A stretch of 20,679 nucleotides of DNA, taken from contig JADWMH010000012.1 in assembly GCA_015767355.1 (NCBI GenBank), forward strand, positions 1-20,679. The letters run 5' to 3'. This DNA is from Gammaproteobacteria bacterium. Its GTDB lineage: Bacteria; Pseudomonadota; Gammaproteobacteria; Chromatiales; Chromatiaceae. Shown here one piece after another: positions 7,301 to 14,590 of this stretch. The notes beneath the pieces were generated by a model that ran no database searches, had not been told where the DNA came from, and saw only the letters and a program-made list of their open reading frames with translations. The position numbers and the translations under genes were made by a program. Positions within the stretch are counted from its first letter, which is position 1, and the number at the start of each line of letters is the position of its first letter.

Positions 7301-8500
7301 TCAATGAATGATAAATCCTGGCGGCGCTTTTTTCCACGGATAGCCGCCGATCCCCATCTGATATCCCCGCTCAAAGAGTTTGCTCATGTAGGCCGGATCA
7401 AACTCCTCTTTTGGCTCCTCGGTAAAATCCGGGGGGATATAGGCGAGATTGAATTCATTTCCATCCCGTTTCGTCAAAGCATAGATCTGGTAGAGATCGC
7501 CGATGCCCTGTGTTCTGATCAATGAGTCGATGGTGCGCATGCCGATGGGAAGAAGATTACGCTTCATGCCGAGATAGTTAGGGTCCAGAAACGAGTTTCT
7601 GATGACATAGACATTGGGTTTACCCTTCACCTTGAGCACCTTTTTGATCTTTCGCCAGTCAATTGCCGCTGGATAGACGAACACCTGGGATCCGGTTCCG
7701 CCGTCAACGTGTAATTCATCATAGAGGACGCCATTGGCCTCGACAGGAATGGAGACTGGAGGGAAAGCAACAGGAATGGATGCTGAAGCAAGCAGGATAT
7801 TGTGAATCAACTCGACTTTATCACTCCTGTTGCTGGCGGCTATAAATCCTATGTTCCAGATGACTGAACGACCGGCTTCAAGGTTGACTGTGCCGACAAA
7901 AAGACGCCGACCCTTATTGGTTTCCGTGGCGATAGCGTCGATCATTTCAGCAGTGATATATTTTTTCAGCAATTTTTGCAGCGGTTCAGTATGCGCCAGT
8001 GAATCACCCAATGCGACTGCGATAATATTCTGTTTTGTCGCTATATCCTTCGTTGATATCGTTGTGTAAATCTCCTTGAGTTGATCATCATAGTCGGATC
8101 CAAGAAATGCAAATGGAGCTGTCAGGGCTCCGGTGCTTACCCCGGTTACCATGGTAAATTGGGGACGAGTGCCTGCTGCTGACCAGCCTGCAAGCAATCC
8201 GGCGCCAAAGGCGCCATTGGCGCCGCCCCCGGAGATAGCAAGATAGTCGTGTGGTTTGGCGTATATCCCTGAGAAGCTTCGACGAGCCTCGGCATGTGAC
8301 ATTTTCAGCAGTGACTCACTGGTGAATTTGGGCAGCTCGTCACCCCAGAAACGACCATGTGGAACTCCCGCCAGCGCAGCCTCTGTTATAAGGTTTTTTG
8401 GAACTGCATGATGCACAGGAACAGAAGTGCAGCCACTCAGGGCCACAACAAGAGTAATACTGAATAAACGCATGATTTTCATAGGCGATACGGCAGACAT
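7301..8500 (-). CDS. Patatin-family phospholipase-like lipoprotein
   Basis: About 399 residues. A signal peptide ends in the lipobox LSGC (Cys24), predicting a lipid-anchored envelope protein. The patatin fold is clear: glycine-rich oxyanion loop SGGGANGAFGAG (90-101), nucleophile elbow GVSTG with Ser122, and the second member of the Ser-Asp dyad in DGG (Asp266). These residues predict lipid acyl hydrolase activity; the substrate is unknown. The start is uncertain: ATG at 8500 or at 8482 (MKIMRLF), neither with a strong ribosome site. The stop codon touches the target duplication of the inverted-repeat element at 7166-7296. The secreted repeat protein upstream is 21 bases away and probably shares its transcript. 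Confidence 0.88.
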   Translation of the reverse strand: MSAVSPMKIMRLFSITLVVALSGCTSVPVHHAVPKNLITEAALAGVPHGRFWGDELPKFTSESLLKMSHAEARRSFSGIYAKPHDYLAISGGGANGAFGAGLLAGWSAAGTRPQFTMVTGVSTGALTAPFAFLGSDYDDQLKEIYTTISTKDIATKQNIIAVALGDSLAHTEPLQKLLKKYITAEMIDAIATETNKGRRLFVGTVNLEAGRSVIWNIGFIAASNRSDKVELIHNILLASASIPVAFPPVSIPVEANGVLYDELHVDGGTGSQVFVYPAAIDWRKIKKVLKVKGKPNVYVIRNSFLDPNYLGMKRNLLPIGMRTIDSLIRTQGIGDLYQIYALTKRDGNEFNLAYIPPDFTEEPKEEFDPAYMSKLFERGYQMGIGGYPWKKAPPGFIIH

Positions 8501-8521
8501 CAGCTGCAGGGACTCATTAAG

Positions 8522-8926
8522 CTATTTTTTCTCGGCTACTTTAACAGGAGCTTTGTTGCAACTGGTCCAGGGAATCTGCAGGTCGGCTCCTCCTTTGCAT
8601 CGATAAAGAGATCCGTTGGAAAAGCCCACCCATGCCTCGCGAAATTTGCCATCGGCGGCAATGGCCGTCACCGCCGCATCCGGGATATTTCCTGCCTCGG
8701 CGCAGTTTGCCCAGGTTGGTCCGACGGATTCGCCGCCACCAAGACAATATTGGACCGTGCCGTCGCTGTATCCAACCCACGCATCGCGGTAATTATCCTG
8801 ATGGTCGATGACCGTCACGGAACGCGCGACCGGCTCAGCCTCCTTTTCAGGCTCTGCAGCCAGGGGAGAGAGGAGTGATACAGCGGTCAGGCCTACAAAG
8901 CATTTCAGGAATCTCTTGGTTTTCAT
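8522..8926 (-). CDS. Small secreted protein with two cysteine-containing repeats
   Basis: 134 residues from ATG 8926. I do not recognise the family. The N-terminus MKTKRFLKCFVGLTAVSLLSPLAAEP looks like a cleavable signal peptide, placing it in the envelope. After an acidic linker the protein consists of two similar units of about 42 residues: VTVIDHQDNYRDAWVGYSDG...YC...W.NC and VTAIAADGKFREAWVGFSNG...RC...W.SC. Each has AWVG(Y/F)S(D/N)G, a Cys pair and a Trp, resembling beta-propeller blades or a disulfide-stapled module. A longer frame to 8977 would begin inside the adjacent inverted-repeat element, so the shorter start is preferred. It sits 21 bases before the patatin-family gene and is likely cotranscribed with it. 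Confidence 0.7.
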   Translation of the reverse strand: MKTKRFLKCFVGLTAVSLLSPLAAEPEKEAEPVARSVTVIDHQDNYRDAWVGYSDGTVQYCLGGGESVGPTWANCAEAGNIPDAAVTAIAADGKFREAWVGFSNGSLYRCKGGADLQIPWTSCNKAPVKVAEKK

Positions 8927-8955
8927 AAGTTCACATCCATTATTCGATGTTGAGA

Positions 8956-9086
8956 AAGCTTCTTGCAAAACTCTCAAAAACTGTCATTTCGACTGAAAGG
9001 AGAAATCTTAACGTTTTGATCAATAAGATCTCTCACATTCGTTCGAGATGACAAAACTCACTATCTACGAGATTTGTAAGAACCTT
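8956..9086 (+). mobile_element. 131-bp inverted-repeat element, subfamily B, copy 2
   Basis: Exactly 131 bp, in the same orientation as the copy at 7166-7296 and closely similar along its length. Its terminal repeats are more decayed (AAGCTTCTTGCAAAAC and GATTTGTAAGAACCTT), and no target duplication is visible (GAGA versus GGGA), so it looks older. Its left edge is 29 bases upstream of the secreted-repeat gene start, so it probably contains or replaced that gene's promoter. The 42 bases to amgK hold nothing else. Confidence 0.85.
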
Positions 9087-9128
9087 GGGAGTTTCTTGTC
9101 AGGTTACAGTTTACCGATGTGCGTCTCT

Positions 9129-10115
9129 TTATGAAAGGTGCGGTTTAATCCTGTTGTTGATGAAGGCTCCTAATGCACGCAGTTCGGGGTATCTTGCGAC
9201 CATCGCCATGATGTACTCCAGCACCAGCGGAATATCATCGAGATACCCCTCTTTGCCGTCACGCAGATAGAGCCGGGCGAAGATACCGGCAACCTTTATG
9301 TGGCGCTGTATGCCCATGAGGTCGAACCAGCGCTGGAATCTGGTTTCATCCTCCCGCGGCATCAGGCCTGACTGAATCGCCAGTTCACAGTAGCCTTCGG
9401 CCCAGCTGTCGACCTGTTCAAGCGGCCAGCGAATATAGGCGTCCTTCAGCAGTGACACCAGGTCGTAGGTGATGGGCCCGATGACGGCATCCTGATAATC
9501 GATGACGCCAGGTCCATGGCTTGCGACCAGCATCAAATTGCGCGAATGGTAATCGCGATGTACGAAATGCTGCGGTTGCTGCCGGGCATTGTCGATCAGC
9601 ATGGCGAACAGCTGGTCCAGCATACGGCTCTCATCATCAGTGAGTGTGAGCCCAAGGTGTTTTTGACACAGCCATTCGCGAAACAGCTCCAGCTCCATAC
9701 CGAGCAGTTCATCATCGTAATGCGGCAAATCATCAATGCTCGTACAGGCCTGCATGGCAGAGAGGGCGCCAAGTGCGTCGCCATAGAGCCGGGGTGCTGT
9801 CTCATCATTGAGTTTTTCAAGATAGAGGGTATCGCCAAGGTCTTCGAGCAGCAGAAATCCCTGCTGCAGATCCTCAGCATGGATATGCGGTACATGTACC
9901 CCGGCTGCTTCAAGGCGTTTGCTGATATCGACGAAAGGGTGGCAATCCTCCTGCGGTGGTGGTGCATCCATGGCTATGCGGGTTGCTCCATCCGCCAGGG
10001 TGACGCGGAAATAGCGGCGAAAGCTGGCATCGCCAAACAGTGGATTGAGGCTGTAGTCCTTGATGCCGCAGTCATTGGTTAACCAGTTATTGAGTTTGGA
10101 GAGGCGTTCAGGCAT
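9129..10115 (-). CDS. amgK: N-acetylmuramate/N-acetylglucosamine anomeric kinase, AmgK
   Basis: A 328-residue member of the aminoglycoside phosphotransferase superfamily. AmgK phosphorylates MurNAc and GlcNAc at C1 for peptidoglycan recycling; MurU then makes UDP-MurNAc, by-passing the fosfomycin target MurA. The N-lobe loop FGDASFRRYFRV (27-38) and MDAPPP (49-54) are characteristic. The catalytic loop HRDYHSRN (186-193) and metal-binding IDYQDA (Asp206) are intact. The start ATG 10115 is chosen because it overlaps the RND transporter stop (ATGCCTGA) and follows AGAGAAGAG. The divergent link to lptD, with only the pump genes between, supports AmgK. murU, normally the next gene, is absent; an inverted-repeat element follows instead. 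Confidence 0.85.
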   Translation of the reverse strand: MPERLSKLNNWLTNDCGIKDYSLNPLFGDASFRRYFRVTLADGATRIAMDAPPPQEDCHPFVDISKRLEAAGVHVPHIHAEDLQQGFLLLEDLGDTLYLEKLNDETAPRLYGDALGALSAMQACTSIDDLPHYDDELLGMELELFREWLCQKHLGLTLTDDESRMLDQLFAMLIDNARQQPQHFVHRDYHSRNLMLVASHGPGVIDYQDAVIGPITYDLVSLLKDAYIRWPLEQVDSWAEGYCELAIQSGLMPREDETRFQRWFDLMGIQRHIKVAGIFARLYLRDGKEGYLDDIPLVLEYIMAMVARYPELRALGAFINNRIKPHLS

Positions 10116-13100
10116 TACTCTTCTCTGTGGCGAATAGTTTATGAAAAATTCTGGAGCTGAATTGTCGCATATCATCGGCAATCATATAAAAACTTGGCAG
10201 CGCAACCAGGATCAGTCCGGTGGCAAACAACAGACCGAAACCAAGGCTGATCGCCATGGGAGCGAGAAAGGCGGTCTGCCCTGTGGCAAAAAAGATCAGC
10301 GGCGATATACCCAGAAAAGTGGTGATGGTGGTGAGCATGATCGGGCGAATACGCATGCGCCCCGCTTCGACCATGGCGTCCATGCGGTTCAAACCTCTGC
10401 TGCGCAGTTTTCTGGCAAAGTCGACCAGGATCAGGGAGTCATTAACGACAATTCCGGAGAGTGCCAGAAAACCGATCATCGATAAAAACTGGATGTGGAT
10501 GCCGAACAGCAGGTGGCCGATGATCACGCCGATCAGGCCAAAGGGGATGGAGATCATCACCACGAACGGGTCGAGCACCGATTTGAACAGCGCGGCAAGA
10601 ATGAAGAAGATGACGAAGAGAGCGATCACTCCGGCCCTCTTCATACCGTCCATCGACTCGTTGGCCTCTTTCTTGGAACCGAGGTATAGCAGTCTGTAGC
10701 CTGGAAGAGTTTCCGCGAGATTGCCGAATGCGGCATCGATTTTCTCAACCACTTCGTTAGGCGTGATGATGCTGGAGTCCACGTCGGCTGTTACACTGGC
10801 AAGGCGTTCCATATCACGGCGGCGAATGCTGTCAAAGCCGCGGCTTTTTTCGATTTTCGCGACATCTCCAAGATAGATGGTGCGTCCATCTTCGAGCGTG
10901 ATTGGCAATTGCTCCAGCTGAAAATTGCTGTGGCGGATCGATTGCGGGTAGATCAGCCGCACCGGAATACGCTTGTTGCGCCAGTTGACCTGGGTGACTT
11001 CCAGACCGAGAAAGCCGGTTCGAAGCGCATTTGCCAGATTCTCCTGGGAGAGTCCGAGCTGCCTGCCGTGTTCATTGAGCTGGTAACGGTACTCCAGTTT
11101 TCCCGGCTCCATATCATGCTGCACATCGTGCACACCGGGGATTTTGTGCAGAAATGTGGTCAGCATCTGCGCCTGCTGCTGCAGCACGGCAACCTCCTCT
11201 CCGGCTATGCCCACCTCGATATCCTTGCCTTCGGGGCCGCCCGAGGGCCGCAAAATGGAGAGCTTGCTGATGCCGGGAATCTTCAGCATGCGTTCACGGA
11301 TGTCGTTGATGATCTCGTCGGTCGGCCGTTCGCGACTTCCTTCACGATTGAACTTGAGACTGACAATGGGCGAGACATAGTTTTCGATGAACCCTATTGG
11401 CTTTCTCTTTTCCAGATCAACGATCAGCTGAATCTGATTATTGCCGAATTTTACCCGGTTGAAGTCGATGAAAGTGACGCCAATATTGGTCAGCACGGTA
11501 CTCAGTTCATCCTCTTCAAGCTGCTCGAACAGCATCTGCTCCATCTGCTGCGCCAGTTCGGATGACTCCTCCAGGGTGTATGTCACCGGGGCTTCTACAT
11601 TGATAAAGAATTGTCCTACATCGACATGACCAAACAGCAGAAACGGGATGCGGGTGACTGCGATGGTGACGACAATGGCGAGCACGCCGATGGTGATCAA
11701 TGCCGTATGGTAGCGGTAGTGCAGAGCTGCGCGCAGCAGTTTCAGATAGTTCAGGTTCATGCGCTTCCACACGGCGCGATGATCCTTGCGCGCTGATGCC
11801 GGTTTGAGCCACTCTGCGGCATGCGACGGCAGTATGCCGAAAGCTTCGATGAGCGATCCTGCCAGTGAGGCGATCACCACGGCGGGGATGACCGAGATGA
11901 ATGCGCCCATGGTGCCGGTGATGCCGAAAATCGGCATAAAGGCTGCAATGGTGGTGGCGGTAGATGCGATGACAGGCCAGAAGACCTCTTTGGCGCCCTG
12001 GCTGGCGGCATGATGCGGCTCCATCCCCTCCTCAACGTGACGATAGACATTTTCAGTCACGATGATGGCGTCATCAACGACGATGCCCAGGGCGACCAGA
12101 AAGGCGAACAGAGACACCATGTTGATGCTGTATCCGGCATAGTGGATGAAGATCACCGCTGTTAAAAAGGAGAGCGGAATTCCCAGTGCCGTGATGCCGG
12201 CAACGCGAAAATTCAGCAGTAGATAGAGCGACAGCAGCACCAGTGTCAGACCGACGATACCTGATGAGGTCACGGTGTTGAGACGGGTTTTGACATACAC
12301 GGAGAAGTCGCTGAAGAAGCCGGAGCCCACCCCGGCAGGGAGCCGCTGCTGCAATGCATCGGCGTACTCCCTGACCATCCCGGCAACTTCAATGGTCGAG
12401 CCGCCGGAGGTTTTGTTGATGGTGAGATTGACGGAGGGTTTGCCCATAAAGCGTCCCAGCGTGACAGATTCGGCAAATCGCAGTTCGCTGCCGGCGATAT
12501 CGCCCAGGCGCAGTACACCGCCCTCGTCGTTGCTGCGGATTGGTATTTTTGCCATCGCCTGCTGCTGCGGAGCCGTGCCGATGCCACGCAGACGGATATC
12601 TCCTTCGCTGGTGCGCAGTGATCCACCCGGAAGATCACGCAGGTTGCTGCGCAATGCCTGTGCGATCTGTTCAAGAGTGACGTGATAGGCGGCCAGTTTT
12701 GCCGGATCGACAATGACCCACAGCTCCCATTCACGGTCACCGGCGATGCCGACCGAGGCGACATCCTTTAACTGCGCCAGCTCCCGGCGCGTATCATCGG
12801 CAAGCTGATTGAGGTAGTCACGCGAGACATCGCCATAGAGGCTCAGCGAAATCACTGGAAAACGGCTCTCCAGGCGCGTCATGGTGGGCTCATCGACCTC
12901 TTTGGGAATGTCGGGAATCACCTTGTCGATGGCGTTTCTCGCATCACGCAGAAAATCATCCGCATCGGCGCCGCTTTTGAGCTTGATCAGAATTTTGGAG
13001 ATCCCCTCGCTGCTGGTGGAGGTCATGACATCCACATCGGCCAGGCTGTCGAGCTCCTCTTCCAGCGGCAGGGTCACCTGGCGCTCTACCTCCTCCGGCG

Positions 13101-13257
13101 CAGCCCCTTCGTAGAGGGTGATGATCTGCACCTTGTCCTCCTGGACTGTGGGAAACATCTCCTGCGGCATGGCCGCCCATGAGAGCAGCCCCACCAGAGT
13201 CACCAGCATCAGCGACAGATTGACCAGCAGAGGGTTGCGGATGGAGAAATCGATCAT
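10108..13257 (-). CDS. RND-family efflux transporter, inner-membrane subunit
   Basis: 1049 residues, the standard size for a proton-driven AcrB/MexB-type pump. It starts with the usual MIDFSIRNPLLVNL amphipathic helix and first membrane segment and has the duplicated layout of 12 membrane segments with two large periplasmic loops. The fourth-helix motif GIVVDDAIIVTENV contains the proton-relay pair Asp395-Asp396. The second-half counterpart reads GIVVNDSLILVDFARK; at the position of AcrB Lys940 it has Asn939. Its ATG overlaps the fusion-protein stop by four bases (ATGA), and its own stop overlaps amgK, so the three are translationally coupled. No outer-membrane channel gene is nearby. The substrate cannot be predicted; hydrophobic compounds or envelope components are possible. 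Confidence 0.93.
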   Translation of the reverse strand: MIDFSIRNPLLVNLSLMLVTLVGLLSWAAMPQEMFPTVQEDKVQIITLYEGAAPEEVERQVTLPLEEELDSLADVDVMTSTSSEGISKILIKLKSGADADDFLRDARNAIDKVIPDIPKEVDEPTMTRLESRFPVISLSLYGDVSRDYLNQLADDTRRELAQLKDVASVGIAGDREWELWVIVDPAKLAAYHVTLEQIAQALRSNLRDLPGGSLRTSEGDIRLRGIGTAPQQQAMAKIPIRSNDEGGVLRLGDIAGSELRFAESVTLGRFMGKPSVNLTINKTSGGSTIEVAGMVREYADALQQRLPAGVGSGFFSDFSVYVKTRLNTVTSSGIVGLTLVLLSLYLLLNFRVAGITALGIPLSFLTAVIFIHYAGYSINMVSLFAFLVALGIVVDDAIIVTENVYRHVEEGMEPHHAASQGAKEVFWPVIASTATTIAAFMPIFGITGTMGAFISVIPAVVIASLAGSLIEAFGILPSHAAEWLKPASARKDHRAVWKRMNLNYLKLLRAALHYRYHTALITIGVLAIVVTIAVTRIPFLLFGHVDVGQFFINVEAPVTYTLEESSELAQQMEQMLFEQLEEDELSTVLTNIGVTFIDFNRVKFGNNQIQLIVDLEKRKPIGFIENYVSPIVSLKFNREGSRERPTDEIINDIRERMLKIPGISKLSILRPSGGPEGKDIEVGIAGEEVAVLQQQAQMLTTFLHKIPGVHDVQHDMEPGKLEYRYQLNEHGRQLGLSQENLANALRTGFLGLEVTQVNWRNKRIPVRLIYPQSIRHSNFQLEQLPITLEDGRTIYLGDVAKIEKSRGFDSIRRRDMERLASVTADVDSSIITPNEVVEKIDAAFGNLAETLPGYRLLYLGSKKEANESMDGMKRAGVIALFVIFFILAALFKSVLDPFVVMISIPFGLIGVIIGHLLFGIHIQFLSMIGFLALSGIVVNDSLILVDFARKLRSRGLNRMDAMVEAGRMRIRPIMLTTITTFLGISPLIFFATGQTAFLAPMAISLGFGLLFATGLILVALPSFYMIADDMRQFSSRIFHKLFATEKSNA

Positions 13258-14423
13258 TCAGCCATCTCTTCCGCTTCCACGTGCTCTCCATCTGCGAGAG
13301 CGGCAACATCCCGTGCGACGATTACCTCACCGGGTTCGACGCCCTCTCTGATCTGCTGCCAACCATTGTGGCGGATGCCCGGGATGATATTGCGTCGTTC
13401 CAGTTTTTGCTGATTGACAACGAACAGCGAATGCCTGCCGTCATCATTCAGCAGCGCGGTTACCGGCGCCACTGTCGCATCGGATGCAGCGGCTGTCGGC
13501 AGCTCGATGAGCGCTATCTGACCGGGAATCAACTCCTTGCCGCCAATGGCTATATGAGCAGGATGGGTGGCGGTGGTTGCATCGGGATCAGGCTGGATTG
13601 AGACCAGTGTTCCACTGTACTCCCTGCTATCGATTGTGACCATGATGGTTGCTCCCTGCTGCAGTCCCTTGACGACGGAGGCGGGAAGATCGAAGCGCGC
13701 CTCGAGCTGCGCGTCAATGATCTCCACCGCCATACCACTCAGGGTTGTTGCATAGTCGCCGGGATCGACACTGACCTGGTTGACGAGTCCGTCGAATGGA
13801 GCGCGCAAGGTGGTTCTTTCAACATTGCGCTGCGCCTTGTCGCGCGCCGCTTTTTTCAGGGCGATGCGCTGTTGCGCGGTATCGAGGGCAAACTTGAGAC
13901 GCAGATGCTCACCGCGCAGCTGTGTCAGTTTTTGCTGTGCAGCATCGAGTGATGACTGCGAACTGAGCTTGCTGCCCAGTTTGCCGAGTCGATCGACCTC
14001 GGCTTGCGAAAGTTGTTCATTATGTATCGCTAACGCCAGCAGTTCGCGATCGCGTTCGATTCCAGCGGTCTCCTGCTGCAGCATCGCTTCTGTCTCGCGC
14101 AGACGATCCCGGTAGTCGTCTGCATCGATCATCAGCAGTGCTTCTCCCTTCTCTATACGCTGTCCGGGCTCAATTTTTACGCTGGTGATGATGCCGGGGA
14201 TTTGAAAGTATAAATTGGCGCGGCGCGCCGGCTCCAGGCGCCCGGTTACCTGTAACGTGGGTTTTAGTGTTTTAGCTGTTACAATGACAGTCTGAACACG
14301 GGTAACCTGTGCTTCTCTGGTCTCGTTTTTGGGAGGCGGTTTAAAAGCGATCAGCAGTTTCACCACCAACAGGGTGACTGCGATGATTGCGGCCAAAGAT
14401 AGAATTCGAAGCATTGTGCGCAT
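13254..14423 (-). CDS. RND efflux periplasmic adaptor (membrane fusion protein)
   Basis: 389 residues of the HlyD/AcrA adaptor family, joining the RND pump to an outer-membrane channel. Residues 8-27 form an uncleaved N-terminal membrane anchor, with no lipobox. The first half of the lipoyl-like domain is at about 66-101 (ANLYFQIPGIITSVKIEPGQ), a long charged coiled-coil hairpin covers about 105-200, and the second lipoyl half follows (RAPFDGLVNQVSVDPGDYA). Beta-barrel and membrane-proximal parts complete the C-terminus. First gene of the operon; its start faces lptD across a 167-base region carrying a hairpin repeat. The stop overlaps the transporter start. Confidence 0.92.
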   Translation of the reverse strand: MRTMLRILSLAAIIAVTLLVVKLLIAFKPPPKNETREAQVTRVQTVIVTAKTLKPTLQVTGRLEPARRANLYFQIPGIITSVKIEPGQRIEKGEALLMIDADDYRDRLRETEAMLQQETAGIERDRELLALAIHNEQLSQAEVDRLGKLGSKLSSQSSLDAAQQKLTQLRGEHLRLKFALDTAQQRIALKKAARDKAQRNVERTTLRAPFDGLVNQVSVDPGDYATTLSGMAVEIIDAQLEARFDLPASVVKGLQQGATIMVTIDSREYSGTLVSIQPDPDATTATHPAHIAIGGKELIPGQIALIELPTAAASDATVAPVTALLNDDGRHSLFVVNQQKLERRNIIPGIRHNGWQQIREGVEPGEVIVARDVAALADGEHVEAEEMAE

Positions 14424-14436
14424 GAGTTATTTTGTA

Positions 14437-14540
14437 ATCCTTGAGTGACCAATCATCTTTACAAATGAATCAAATTTTAATCATGACTCTCGCAAAGACG
14501 CAAAGCCCGCCAGGAAAAACTCTTTGCGTCTTTGCGAGAG
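14437..14540 (+). repeat. ~105-bp dispersed repeat with 19-bp hairpin, copy 1
   Basis: CTCTCGCAAAGACGCAAAG (14487-14505) and CTTTGCGTCTTTGCGAGAG (14522-14540) are perfect 19-bp inverted repeats with a 16-base loop. The preceding 50 bases also match the second copy at 19411-19520, which is inverted. It occupies the divergent promoter region between the efflux operon and lptD; promoters for both must lie in or beside it. Confidence 0.85.
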
Positions 14541-14590
14541 ATTAAAAGATCAAGTCTCAGCAGCCTATTCTAATAGAGAACACCAGTCGC

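Noticed and set aside
8927..8977. Upstream start for the secreted repeat protein
   Set aside because: It would begin inside the inverted-repeat element and bury the signal peptide behind 17 extra residues.
7166..9086. Composite transposon made of the two subfamily B elements
   Set aside because: The left copy has its own target duplication on both sides and no shared duplication flanks the outer ends.
10909..11565. 218-codon plus-strand frame inside the RND gene
   Set aside because: It is the shadow of a high-GC conserved transporter gene; composition is that of a complementary frame.
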